From JAXDMU01 sp963762435 (GTDB taxonomy: Bacteria > Pseudomonadota > Alphaproteobacteria > ATCC43930 > CGMCC-115725), in assembly GCA_963762435.1 (NCBI GenBank), contig CAVXLN010000010.1:496001-560000 (forward strand): 64,000 bases of DNA, written 5' to 3'. Each line of letters opens with the position of its first letter. Position 1 is the stretch's first letter. The notes under the pieces are model-generated. The model ran no database searches. It had not been told where the DNA came from and saw nothing but the letters and a program-made list of their open reading frames with translations. Below, piece after piece: positions 16,057 through 24,904 of this stretch. A program made the position numbers and the translations under genes.

Positions 16057-18207
16057 CTAGGCACCCTCCTGCCGCACCAGCAGCGCATCAACCGCGACGA
16101 TCCGGCCCTCGGCGCAGATCAGCGGGTTGACATCGATCTCGGCGATTTCATCAGCGAGATCCGCGGCCAGCTCGGAGATGCGCACAACGATCTCGGTGAG
16201 CCGGTCGAGATCGACCGGGGCCGCGCCGCGATATCCTTGGAGGAGCTTCACCCCGCGCAGGCTGTCGATCATGCGGCGCGCCTGTCGGTGATCGACCGGC
16301 GCCAGATCTGCGGCGGTATCGCGCAGAATCTCGATCAGCACGCCCCCCATGCCGACGATGACGAGCGGTCCGAATTGCGGGTCCATGCGGGCGCCGACGA
16401 CCAGCTCGAGCCCGCGCGGAATCATAGGCTGCACCAGCACGCCGCGGATCTCCGGCCGCGGCTCGATCCTGAGCGCTGACGCCATGATCTCGCCATAGGC
16501 ACGGCGCAGCGCTGCCTCATCGCGGAGGTCGAGGCGGACGATGCCGGCCTCGGTCTTGTGCGCGACCGCCGGCGCCTCGACCTTGAGCACGACGGGATAG
16601 CCCAGCCGTGCCGCGGCGGCGACGGCGTCCTCGACTGAGTCCACGAGCGTTTCGCCGGTCACTGGCACGCCATAGGCGGCCAACACTTCCTTGGCCTCGC
16701 GCTCGGAAATCTCCGGCCCGGCTGCGGCGAGGAGCAGCCTCGCCGCCCCGGCCGGGGCACCGCCCGGCGCCTGCCGCGGCCGATCCGCCGGAGCGGCCAG
16801 CCGGAGGGCGCGCCGCTGCCATTCGGCCAGCGTCAGGAAGCAGCGATCGGTCGAGCGGAAGATCGCGACATTGGGATCGGCCTCGTAGAGGTGCGAGCCC
16901 GGCCCTTCGAGCCATTCGGTCATCCAGGCGATGCAGATCGGCTTGCCGGCCTCGCCGGCCAAGTCCGATACGGCCTGGACCCGCTGGCCCGTGAATTCGC
17001 CGACCACCGTCTGGGGAAGCACGAGCGTGCCATAGACAGGGTCGGCCAGCATCGCCTTGACGCTATCGGTGAAGTAGGTCGGGTTGTTGATGACCTGGGC
17101 GGTCACGTCGCACGGATTCCGGGGCGAGCCGAAATCCGGCACGATCAATTCCAGCAGCGTCTTGGCGGCAGGCCCCGGCTGCGGCATCGGCACGCCGTGA
17201 AGCTCCGCCTTGTCGGCCGCGAGCACGCAGGCGCCGCCCGAGGTCGCCATGACGGCGACGCCGTCGGCTTTGGGCGCCCCCGCCTTGGCGAGGAACGCCG
17301 CCATCTCATAGACTTGCTCGAGCTTGTCGACCGAGATCATGCCGTCACGCCGGATCGCCGCCTCATAGGCGGCGTTGGAGCCGGTGATCGAGCCGGTATG
17401 CGACATGGCGGCCTGAGCCGCGGCGGCGCCGGTCGCCATCTTGTAGATGACGACCGGCTTGTCGGCCCGGCGCGCCTTCTCGCCCACCTCGACCAGCCGC
17501 TCGCCGTCGCGCAGCCCTTCGACCAGGCACGTGACGACCCCGCAATCCGGATCGTCGACGAGGTAGCTCATATAGTCGCAGACATCGATGTCGCAGGAAT
17601 TGCCGGCGGTCAGGTAATGGCTGAAATTGCCGCCGCGCTCGCAGGCCTGGGCGATGGTGAAGCCCAAGGCGCCCGATTGTGAGATGAGCCCGATCGGCCC
17701 CGGCCGCCACGGCGTGGTGTCGTAAGTGCCGAGGAACAGCATGCCGGCGCGGGTGATGTTGTTGACGATGCCGATGCAATTCGGTCCGACAATGCGCAGA
17801 TTGGCGCTCTCAGAGATGGCGGCGAGCCGTGCCTGGGCCGCGACCTTGTCCTCGCGCCCGGTCTCGGCATAGCCGGACGCATAGATGACGCAGCCACCGA
17901 CCTTGGCGGCGGCGCATTGCTCGACCAACGGCTCGACTGCGTCCCGCGGGGTCGCGATGATGGCGCAATCGATCTCGTCGGGGATCTCGCCGATGCTGGG
18001 ATAGCAGGCGACGCCGTGCAGCTCGCTTTCGCGCGGATTGACGCCATAGATGCGCGTCCCGGTCAGATGGCGAAGATTGACCAGCGTCCGCGCGCCGAAA
18101 GAGGCCGGATTTTGCGACAATCCCACCACGGCGATCGTCTTGGGCTCGATTAGGCGCTTGAGCTCGGCCTTGCCATAGACGGGCCGATGATTGCGTTGCC
18201 ACGACAT
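16057..18207 (-). CDS. Acetate-CoA ligase family (ADP-forming acyl-CoA synthetase)
   Basis: 716-aa fusion enzyme that interconverts an acyl-CoA and ADP with acid, CoA and ATP. Order: CoA-binding Rossmann domain (IAVVGLSQNPASFGARTL, residues 28-130), succinyl-CoA-ligase-like flavodoxin domain (GLISQSGALG; conserved His in MSHTGSITG), a second ligase domain, and a C-terminal ATP-grasp domain from about residue 500 (LGYPVVLKVEAPAVAHKTEAGIV; DVNPLI near the end). All domains are present and in the usual order. Substrate may be acetate, another short acid or an aryl acid. Monocistronic by position. Confidence 0.9.
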   Translation of the reverse strand: MSWQRNHRPVYGKAELKRLIEPKTIAVVGLSQNPASFGARTLVNLRHLTGTRIYGVNPRESELHGVACYPSIGEIPDEIDCAIIATPRDAVEPLVEQCAAAKVGGCVIYASGYAETGREDKVAAQARLAAISESANLRIVGPNCIGIVNNITRAGMLFLGTYDTTPWRPGPIGLISQSGALGFTIAQACERGGNFSHYLTAGNSCDIDVCDYMSYLVDDPDCGVVTCLVEGLRDGERLVEVGEKARRADKPVVIYKMATGAAAAQAAMSHTGSITGSNAAYEAAIRRDGMISVDKLEQVYEMAAFLAKAGAPKADGVAVMATSGGACVLAADKAELHGVPMPQPGPAAKTLLELIVPDFGSPRNPCDVTAQVINNPTYFTDSVKAMLADPVYGTLVLPQTVVGEFTGQRVQAVSDLAGEAGKPICIAWMTEWLEGPGSHLYEADPNVAIFRSTDRCFLTLAEWQRRALRLAAPADRPRQAPGGAPAGAARLLLAAAGPEISEREAKEVLAAYGVPVTGETLVDSVEDAVAAAARLGYPVVLKVEAPAVAHKTEAGIVRLDLRDEAALRRAYGEIMASALRIEPRPEIRGVLVQPMIPRGLELVVGARMDPQFGPLVIVGMGGVLIEILRDTAADLAPVDHRQARRMIDSLRGVKLLQGYRGAAPVDLDRLTEIVVRISELAADLADEIAEIDVNPLICAEGRIVAVDALLVRQEGA

Positions 18208-18363
18208 GGCGCTACTCCCCTTGCTGGTGTCGCCAGTCGCGCGACTCTCTTTTGGTTAGGTCGACCATACAATGCCGGAAGGGCGAAGACGAGAGGTCGA
18301 GATCCGGCTTTCCGTCCGCCCTGGCCTGTGATCCAGTAAGGGCGATGATGGATTTAGAGCAGC

Positions 18364-19455
18364 ATGACGATCACCTTGCAAACCTCTGACACCGCCCCGG
18401 AAGCACTGGGCTTCGATCCCGCCCGCCTGGCCGAGGCCACCGCTTTCGCAGCCGAGCGCGAGACGCTCTGGCCGCGCGACATTCGCGCGCACCTGGAATC
18501 CGGCTGCTTCGAGCCGCCGCCCTGGAACGCGGTTATCGGGCCGACGGCGCCGCGCGGCAGCCCGAACGGGCTGGTGCTGCGGCATGGCAAGGTCGCGGCG
18601 CGCTGGGGCGACACGCGCCAGGTCGATATGGTGTTCAGTGTCGCCAAGAGCTGCCTCAGCCTCCTTGCCGGCCTCGCCGTTGCGGACGGGTTGATCCGCG
18701 ATCTCGATGAGCCGGTGGGAGCCACGGTCGAGGATGGCGGATTCGACGGGCCGCATAATGGTGCCATCACCTGGCGCCATCTGCTGGAGCAGACCTCGGA
18801 ATGGGAAGGCACGCTCTGGGGCAAGCCCGACATCATCGACCGCAACCGCACGCTGGGCGGCGACCGGCCCGATCCCAAGAAAGGCGAAGCGCGCCCGCTG
18901 AAGACCCCAGGCGCGTTCTGGGAATATAACGACATCCGGATCAACCGGCTGAGCCTGGCGCTGCTGCGCCGCTTCGGCCGGGCGCTGCCGGCGATATTCC
19001 GCGAGCGGATCATGGACCCGATCGGCGCTTCGTCCGACTGGCGCTGGGAAGGCTATGAGAATTCCTTCGTTGAGATCGGCGGACGGCAAATCCAATCGGT
19101 CTCGGGCGGCGGCCATTGGGGCGGTGGGATGTTTATCCATGCCGAGGATCTGGTGCGGATCGGCCAATTGATGCTTGAGCGCGGCAGCTGGAACGGCCGG
19201 CAGCTCGTCGATCCGGCCTGGATCGGACGCTCGGTGGCACCGGCCGCCCTCAATCCCGCCTATGGGCTGCTCTGGTGGCTGAACACGGACCGGAAACCCT
19301 ATCCGAGCGCGTCGGCCGAGAGCTATTTCGCCAAGGGTGCGGGCGGCAATTACATCTGGATCGATCCCGCCAACGATATCGTGGTGGTGCTGCGCTGGCT
19401 CGATGCACCGGCGCTCGACGGCTTCATCGCCCGCGTGATGGCGGCGCTCAGATGA
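18364..19455 (+). CDS. Serine hydrolase, beta-lactamase/class C-like
   Basis: 363 aa, no signal peptide, so probably cytoplasmic. The SxxK motif is Ser92-Val-Ala-Lys95 (FSVAKSCLS). The second motif YND lies near residue 190 (WEYNDIRINRLSLALL), and a GGG/GAGG segment near the C-terminus (FAKGAGGNYIWID) takes the place of the KTG-like motif. The family includes esterases and DD-peptidase-like enzymes; lactamase activity is not implied. greB begins inside its stop codon (ATGA), so the two are translationally coupled. Confidence 0.88.
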   Translation: MTITLQTSDTAPEALGFDPARLAEATAFAAERETLWPRDIRAHLESGCFEPPPWNAVIGPTAPRGSPNGLVLRHGKVAARWGDTRQVDMVFSVAKSCLSLLAGLAVADGLIRDLDEPVGATVEDGGFDGPHNGAITWRHLLEQTSEWEGTLWGKPDIIDRNRTLGGDRPDPKKGEARPLKTPGAFWEYNDIRINRLSLALLRRFGRALPAIFRERIMDPIGASSDWRWEGYENSFVEIGGRQIQSVSGGGHWGGGMFIHAEDLVRIGQLMLERGSWNGRQLVDPAWIGRSVAPAALNPAYGLLWWLNTDRKPYPSASAESYFAKGAGGNYIWIDPANDIVVVLRWLDAPALDGFIARVMAALR

Positions 19456-20012
19456 GCAAGGCCTTCACCAAGGAGGATGAGAGCGGCACCGAGGAAGATC
19501 TGCCGGAAGATGCGAGCCCGCTGCCAGCCGGCTCGAAGAATTATATGACGCCCGTGGGATTCCAGCGCCTGCGCGACGAGCTGAGGGAGCTCGCCAGGGT
19601 CGAGCGGCCGAAGGTGGTCGAGATCGTCTCCTGGGCCGCCGGCAATGGCGATCGCTCGGAGAATGGCGACTATATCTATGGCAAGAAGCGGCTGCGCGAG
19701 ATCGACCGGCGTATCCGTTTCCTGACCAAGCGCTTGGAGATCGCCGAGGTGGTCGATCCGGCGCGGCAGACGCGGCGCGATCAGATCTTTTTCGGCGCCA
19801 CCGTCACCTACGAGACCGAGCGCGGCGGCGAGAACACGATCACCATCGTCGGCGTCGACGAGGCCGATCTCGATCGCGGCCAGGTCAGCTGGGTCTCGCC
19901 GATCGCCCGCGCGCTCTTGAAAGCGCGGGTCGGCGATATGGTCGAGCTCAGAAGCCCGGGCGGCACGGAGACGATCGAGGTGCTCGACATCCGTTACGGG
20001 GATGCGGCGTGA
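19452..20012 (+). CDS. greB: Transcription elongation factor GreB
   Basis: 186 aa. Rescues backtracked RNA polymerase by stimulating cleavage of the nascent RNA. The N-terminal coiled coil carries the GreB signature NGDRSENGDYIYGKKRLREI followed by DRRIRFLTKRL, which separates it from GreA; the C-terminal FKBP-like domain follows (GATVTYETERGGENTITIVG). The start at 19452 overlaps the previous gene's TGA and is preferred to upstream in-frame starts inside that gene. An acidic N-terminal extension of about 25 residues is present. Confidence 0.93.
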   Translation: MSKAFTKEDESGTEEDLPEDASPLPAGSKNYMTPVGFQRLRDELRELARVERPKVVEIVSWAAGNGDRSENGDYIYGKKRLREIDRRIRFLTKRLEIAEVVDPARQTRRDQIFFGATVTYETERGGENTITIVGVDEADLDRGQVSWVSPIARALLKARVGDMVELRSPGGTETIEVLDIRYGDAA

Positions 20013-20578
20013 AGCTCAATCTCGGCTGCGGCCTGAACAAGAAGCCCGGCTTCATCAATGTCGATATCCATGGCGATCCCGATCTCGCATGGGATCTCGA
20101 GCGCTTTCCCTGGCCCTGGCCCGACAATTCCGCCGACGAGATCTGGATGATCCATGTGCTGGAGCATCTGGGACGGGATTATCCGACCTTCATTCGCATC
20201 ATCCAGGAGCTGTATCGAGTAGCCAAGCCCGATGGCGCGATCAAGATCGCGGTCCCGCATCCGCGCCATGACGATTTCATCAACGACCCGACCCATGTGC
20301 GGCCGATCACGCCCGACCTGCTGACGCTGTTCTCGAAGGAGTATAACCTGCGCTGGCAGGAGATGGGGGCCGCAAACTCGCCCCTGGCCCTCTATCACGA
20401 TGTCGATTTCAAGATCGTCGCCGTCAATTCCGAGCTCGACGAGCCCTATGCGACGGCTTTCAAGAACCGCTCGCTGAGCGAGCCCGAGCTGAAGCGGGCG
20501 ATCCGGATGTACAACAATGTCATCCGGGCTTCGGTGATCGATCTGCGGGCGGTGAAGGCGGCGTCGGGGGGCGGGTGA
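20009..20578 (+). CDS. Small SAM-dependent methyltransferase-like protein
   Basis: 189 aa, GTG start overlapping the greB stop (GTGA). Motif I is reduced: MKLNLGCGLNKKPGFINVDI, followed by HVLEHLGRDYPTFIRIIQEL and a strand-loop AKPDGAIKIAVPHPRHDDFI. This layout is common in methyltransferase-like proteins of polysaccharide and natural-product loci. The last 59 nt overlap, tail to tail, the 3' end of the hydrolase-like gene on the other strand. Confidence 0.8.
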   Translation: MKLNLGCGLNKKPGFINVDIHGDPDLAWDLERFPWPWPDNSADEIWMIHVLEHLGRDYPTFIRIIQELYRVAKPDGAIKIAVPHPRHDDFINDPTHVRPITPDLLTLFSKEYNLRWQEMGAANSPLALYHDVDFKIVAVNSELDEPYATAFKNRSLSEPELKRAIRMYNNVIRASVIDLRAVKAASGGG

Positions 20579-21791
20579 GCAGCGGCCCGATCGGATCGGC
20601 CGGCGCCAGCGGATCCGCCGATTCCGGCACCACGCCGGTCGAGGGCGGCGGCGGAGGGGGTGGCGGTGGCGGCGGTTCGGCTGCCGCCCCGGCATCGGCC
20701 GGCGCCGGAGTTGATGTCGGCGTGGGTGTAGGCGTCGGCACGGACAGCACCGGCACGGCGACCGCGGGCGGCACCTCGAGCGCCGGGCAGCCGGGCTGAT
20801 CGAGCAGAGCGGCCCGTCCGCATGGCGTGGCCAGGACATCGCCTGGCTCGGCGACCTCCGCCAGACGCTGGATCGGCGACCCGGCGCGCGCGGCGAGATA
20901 CCCGAGATAGAGCCGGCCGCGATCGAGCCGCGTCGCTCCCTCGGCGGCGGCGGCACAGCCGGCATCGAGCGACGGCAGGCCGCGATCGATCCCGCTGCTC
21001 AAGAGATAACGTACATCCTGCCCGCGATAATGGGTCCCAATATCATCCGGCGCGAGCCTGCCGACATAAGGCGGCGGCTCGCCCAGCCCATAGGGCCAAT
21101 GATCGAGCTCGGGACAGCTCGCTACGTCGGTCGGGATCGGCCGCGCTGCGTCGAAATAGAGATAGGAGTCGGCATCGGCCACGACAAAGCGCATCTCGAT
21201 GCCGCGCGCCTGGAGCACGGCCGGCGAGCGGCCGACGGCCGCATAGCGGGCCGCGAGCGCACCGCCGGCGCCGGACCCGACGATGACGATCGTCTTGAGA
21301 TTAGGCGTCAGGCTGGAATCGGCGAGCCAGTCGAGGGCTGAATCAAGGGCAGTGAAGCTGCTGAGCGGCACCGGCGCCGCAGCGGGACCGCCGGTTTCCC
21401 AGCCAGTCTCCGACCAGCGCAGCCGATCGCCCGGCAGCGCCCAGCGATGAATATCGGCCTCGGTCAGGAATTGCGGGGCAGCCACCAGGATATCGGCCGC
21501 CTTCGCCGCGATCGCGAGGCCGGCCGCCTCGGCCTTATCGGCGGCCCGGTCGCGGCCCGGCAGCATGAGCAGAAGCCGCTTGACCGAAGGCGCCGGCTTC
21601 AGCAGCGAGCGCGAGGCGAAGATCGGCAGCACCCCATCGCCGGCATTCCCGGATACCCCGATCTGCTGGTCGCCGATCTTGGCGACCGTACCCGGCTCGT
21701 CGGCACGCGCCGCACTCGCCAGGATCAAGAGTGCGGCCAGCGTGCAGAGGCTATTTCGCCAATGCCGTCTCGATCGCCTGGGTGAGTTCAT
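20520..21791 (-). CDS. Secreted alpha/beta-hydrolase-like protein with Pro-rich tail
   Basis: About 423 aa. A basic n-region and signal peptide (SLCTLAALLILASAARADE) precede an alpha/beta-hydrolase-like domain (VKRLLLMLPGRDRAADKA to LKTIVIVGSGAGGALAARYA). At the nucleophile elbow the family GHSAGG reads GSGAGG, so the Ser is displaced and the nucleophile position is Gly: probably inactive or divergent. After about residue 330 the chain becomes low complexity: TPTPTPTS, Ala/Pro and an 11-residue Pro run. I chose ATG 21791, which overlaps the end of the glutathione peroxidase gene by 41 nt. Role unknown. Confidence 0.7.
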   Translation of the reverse strand: MNSPRRSRRHWRNSLCTLAALLILASAARADEPGTVAKIGDQQIGVSGNAGDGVLPIFASRSLLKPAPSVKRLLLMLPGRDRAADKAEAAGLAIAAKAADILVAAPQFLTEADIHRWALPGDRLRWSETGWETGGPAAAPVPLSSFTALDSALDWLADSSLTPNLKTIVIVGSGAGGALAARYAAVGRSPAVLQARGIEMRFVVADADSYLYFDAARPIPTDVASCPELDHWPYGLGEPPPYVGRLAPDDIGTHYRGQDVRYLLSSGIDRGLPSLDAGCAAAAEGATRLDRGRLYLGYLAARAGSPIQRLAEVAEPGDVLATPCGRAALLDQPGCPALEVPPAVAVPVLSVPTPTPTPTSTPAPADAGAAAEPPPPPPPPPPPSTGVVPESADPLAPADPIGPLLTRPPTPPSPPADRSPKPG

Positions 21792-22302
21792 GGGCCTGTG
21801 GGGCGATCTGGCTCGGGAACACGCCCGCGATCTGGCCATCCTTGCCGATTAGATATTTGTGGAAGTTCCATTTCGGCGCCGCCCCCTCGCCCAGCTCGCC
21901 CGCCACCCATTTATAGAAGGGATGGGCGCCGGCACCGATGACATCTTCCTTGGCGGCCATCGGGAAGTCGACAGCGAATTTGGTCGTGCAGAACTTCTTG
22001 ATCTCGCTGTTCGAGCCCGGCTCCTGCTCGCCGAAATTGTTGGCCGGCACACCGATGACGACCAGCCCCTTGCCGCCGAACTCGCGATAGACCGCCTCGA
22101 GCCCTTCATATTGCGGGGTCAAGCCGCAGAAGGAGGCGGTGTTGACCACCAGCATCACCTTGCCGCGATACTGATCGAGCGGCATGGGCTCGCCATCGAT
22201 GGTCTTGAACGAAAAATCATAGGCGCTCACGGCGGTGCTCCCGAATGCCTGGGGGACGGCGGTGCCGACCATCAGCAATAACGCCCAGAAAAACCTCGTC
22301 AT
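21751..22302 (-). CDS. Glutathione peroxidase family protein, exported
   Basis: 183 aa from ATG 22302. A signal peptide (MTRFFWALLLMVGTAVPQAFG) points to a periplasmic or envelope location, unusual for this mainly cytoplasmic family. The peroxidatic Cys is in NTASFCGLTPQY; Trp and Asn of the active site are in KWNFHKYLIG and ANNFGEQEPGS. It probably reduces lipid or organic hydroperoxides with thioredoxin or glutathione. An in-frame GTG/ATG further upstream would add 20 residues and spoil the signal peptide. Confidence 0.9.
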   Translation of the reverse strand: MTRFFWALLLMVGTAVPQAFGSTAVSAYDFSFKTIDGEPMPLDQYRGKVMLVVNTASFCGLTPQYEGLEAVYREFGGKGLVVIGVPANNFGEQEPGSNSEIKKFCTTKFAVDFPMAAKEDVIGAGAHPFYKWVAGELGEGAAPKWNFHKYLIGKDGQIAGVFPSQIAPQAHELTQAIETALAK

Positions 22303-22394
22303 CGCAATCGCTGTGGCAGCGGCCCCGCACGCGGTGATACCGAAACGGCGGCAGCGGCGCAACCGGAGCGCTGAAAAGCCTCAGGCTCGACGGA

Positions 22395-22907
22395 TCACAA
22401 AAGCTCGATCGCGATCGCTTCGCGGCCGCGCCGCGCCTCCTGCACCGTCATGCGCAGATGCTGCCCGGTCGCGAGGGTCTCGACCCCGGCCCGCCGCAGC
22501 GCGCTGATATGGACGAAGACATCCTTGCCGCCATCCTCGGTCGAGACGAAGCCGAAGCCGCGCGCGACATCGAACCATTTGACGATCCCATCGAGCAATT
22601 CGCCGGGCCCCGCCGCTCCACGCTCGGCGCGCGGCCCGCGGCCGAAGCCGCGCGGCGTCGCCGTCGAAGGATCGATTTCGGTGATCGTCGCCACGGCGCG
22701 GCCCTTCGGCCCCTCGACCATCTCGCAGGTCAGCGTCGCCCCTTCGCCGACCTCGTCATAACCGGCTTGGGCCAACACGGCGGCAGGCAGAAAAGCGTCG
22801 CCCGACCCGTCAGTCGCGGTCACGAAGCCGAAGCCCTTGGTGCGATTGAACCATTTTACGGTCGCCGTAAGGCGCTGGCCGTCGCGCGGCCCCCGAGCAT
22901 AATCCAT
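22395..22907 (-). CDS. Double cold-shock-domain protein
   Basis: 170 aa. Two cold-shock domains: the first (residues 11-78) with TVKWFNRTKGFGFVTATDG, the second (about 105-170) with GIVKWFDVARGFGFVSTEDG and DVFVHISAL. A Gly/Arg-rich linker joins them. RNP1 (KGFGFV/RGFGFV) is intact in both, but the RNP2-like element of the first is weak (DAFLPAAVL). Binds single-stranded RNA/DNA; such double-domain forms are common in alphaproteobacteria. Followed by the glutathione peroxidase gene on the same strand, 92 nt away. Confidence 0.93.
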   Translation of the reverse strand: MDYARGPRDGQRLTATVKWFNRTKGFGFVTATDGSGDAFLPAAVLAQAGYDEVGEGATLTCEMVEGPKGRAVATITEIDPSTATPRGFGRGPRAERGAAGPGELLDGIVKWFDVARGFGFVSTEDGGKDVFVHISALRRAGVETLATGQHLRMTVQEARRGREAIAIELL

Positions 22908-22976
22908 GAAAGCGGCGATATCCGTTTGCCAGTCGAATCAAGCAAACATAGCACCAATTTTCGATGATTTAAACGA

Positions 22977-24035
22977 TCAATCCTTTAATTCATTGGTGTC
23001 GTCTCGTCGGAATATCATAACCTTCGATAGAAAAGCGCGTTCCAATCCTTGATATTGAAAGCCTGATTCCGCGAATAGCGCAACCAAATCTGTTCGAATA
23101 TAGCTGCTGTAGTAAGGTTCATGAAACTTTGCCGGGAATATTTCGAGCAGAGCGTCATAATCGGGGAAATCGCCGAGCTGAATGCTATCGACGAGCAGCA
23201 ATAGCCCGCCCGGCTTGACGAGACGGCCGAGCTCGGCGGCCACACGCCGGCGCGCATGCTGAGGCAGCTCGTGGAAGAGATAGATCGCGGTGGCGATATC
23301 GAAGCCGCCATCGGGTTCCGGCACGGCTTCGGCCGGGGCCTCGATCGTGCGCACGCCGGACCAGGGTGCCAGCGTCTCGCGCGTCTTCTCGAGATAGAAG
23401 GGGCTGAGATCGAGGCCGGCAACGGCGAGGCGCGGCCAATTCGTCTTGACCATGCGCAGGAACCGGCCGGTGCCGCAGGCGATGTCGATGAGCTTGGCCT
23501 TGCGCTGGCCGATCCGGGCGATCTCGGCGCCGAGCGGCACCAGCGTCTGGCGGCGCATCGCATCGGCCGCGCCCATGAACAGCACTTCGACTTGGTGATC
23601 GTAGCGGTCGGCCGAGGCGCGGGACAGCCAGCCATCGGTCTGATAGTGGAAATTCTGGAGATAGTAGCGCGGGAGCCCTTCAGGAGCGATCTCGCCGACC
23701 TCCTGATGCCGTGCCTCCTGCCGGCGCGCATCGACGACGCGCAGATCGCGGAAGAAATCGCGGGCGCGCCGCACCGCCTCGATCGGGTTATCGGCCATAT
23801 CTTCCGGCTGGGCATAGTCGCCGGCTGCGATATGGGCGTAGTCGCGCCGGATAAGCCCGGCCAGATCCTGCAGCAATTGCCGTGTCGCCGGCATGCGCGC
23901 CTTGAGCTCGGGCGGCGTGGGCGTCGGCCTGACAATCCGCCCGGCCAGCCAGCCCTGGCCGAAGAACCAGGAAAAGCGCACGCCTTGCGCGGCACCGAAG
24001 GCAAGGCTGTCCAAACTCAAGGCCGGCCGGCTCAT
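22977..24035 (-). CDS. Class I SAM-dependent methyltransferase (352 aa)
   Basis: An N-terminal helical region of about 150 residues (MSRPALSLDSLAFGAAQ...) is followed by a methyltransferase domain: motif I KLIDIACGTGRFLRMVK, acidic residue in VAGLDLSPFYLEKTRE, motif IV GGFDIATAIYLFHELP. The ATG at 24035 overlaps the stop of the upstream oxidoreductase gene (ATGA), so I discard the longer frame to 24254. Pairing with a short-chain dehydrogenase suggests a shared pathway, perhaps on a lipid or quinone-like substrate; that is inference. Confidence 0.88.
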   Translation of the reverse strand: MSRPALSLDSLAFGAAQGVRFSWFFGQGWLAGRIVRPTPTPPELKARMPATRQLLQDLAGLIRRDYAHIAAGDYAQPEDMADNPIEAVRRARDFFRDLRVVDARRQEARHQEVGEIAPEGLPRYYLQNFHYQTDGWLSRASADRYDHQVEVLFMGAADAMRRQTLVPLGAEIARIGQRKAKLIDIACGTGRFLRMVKTNWPRLAVAGLDLSPFYLEKTRETLAPWSGVRTIEAPAEAVPEPDGGFDIATAIYLFHELPQHARRRVAAELGRLVKPGGLLLLVDSIQLGDFPDYDALLEIFPAKFHEPYYSSYIRTDLVALFAESGFQYQGLERAFLSKVMIFRRDDTNELKD

Positions 24036-24799
24036 GTTCCACTCCGCATCGTGCGTGCCGCCATCCCGGCCATGAACCGGCCCGGCAGCAGCTTGAACGC
24101 CGTAGAGACAGCATTGTTCGCGGCCCCCACGACATGAACGCGACGGCGCCCGAGCGCCTCCAGCCCTTCGCGCGCGACCCGTTCGGCCGTATGGCCGCCG
24201 CCCCGGCCGGAGCCGGACCGTTCCGAGAAGCGCGTGTCGGTAAGGCCGGGGCAAAGTGCCAGCACATCGATCGGATCGCCCTTGAGCTCCTCGGCCAAGG
24301 CTTCGGCCCAGAAGAGATCGAACGCCTTGGTCGCGGCATATGTCGCGAGATAGGGGATCGGGCCGAACCCCACCACGCTGGCGACGATGATGAGCCCGGC
24401 CCGGCCGCCAGCACCCCGCGCCCGCTCCAGCATGCCCGGCAGCAACTGATGCGTCAGCACGACCGGCGCCAAGACATTGACCGCAACCATCTCGGCTTCG
24501 GCCTCGAGCGCATGAGCGTCGAAGCGTCCGGACCGCCCGATGCCGGCATTATTGACGAGCAGATCAACACCGAACGCCTTGCCGTGCTGGGCCAGCTCTT
24601 CAGCAGCACCCGGCTTGGCCAGGTCGATCGCGATGGTTTCGACCCGCCTGCCCGTTCGCGCCACCTTCGCCGCCACGGCAGAGAGCCGCGCTTGATCCCG
24701 CCCCTGCAGCAGCAGATCGGTACCGACTGGCAGAAAGCCCGCCATCGCCTCCCCGATACCGCTCGATGCGCCCGTGACGAGAGCGGAACGATAGGTCAT
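24032..24799 (-). CDS. Short-chain dehydrogenase/reductase
   Basis: 255 aa, classical SDR. NAD(P) site TGASSGIGEAM, the NNAG motif (LLVNNAGIGRSG), catalytic Ser in ASVVGFG and Tyr/Lys in YAATKAFD are all present. ATG 24799 follows GAGGAG at good spacing; a GTG at 24814 is less likely. It overlaps the methyltransferase gene by 4 nt. Substrate unknown. Confidence 0.9.
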   Translation of the reverse strand: MTYRSALVTGASSGIGEAMAGFLPVGTDLLLQGRDQARLSAVAAKVARTGRRVETIAIDLAKPGAAEELAQHGKAFGVDLLVNNAGIGRSGRFDAHALEAEAEMVAVNVLAPVVLTHQLLPGMLERARGAGGRAGLIIVASVVGFGPIPYLATYAATKAFDLFWAEALAEELKGDPIDVLALCPGLTDTRFSERSGSGRGGGHTAERVAREGLEALGRRRVHVVGAANNAVSTAFKLLPGRFMAGMAARTMRSGT

Positions 24800-24904
24800 G
24801 CGCGTTCTCCTCACTCAAGACCAAAGACCGAACGGCGACTCGTTGACAGCGTACCGCACCGGCCCTATGCCCCGGAGATATTGTTCGGGATGGGGATGAT
24901 TACC

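Noticed and set aside
18364..19455. Beta-lactamase resistance gene
   Set aside because: The SxxK and YxN-like motifs mark the wider serine-hydrolase family, but it has no signal peptide and no KTG, so resistance is not supported.
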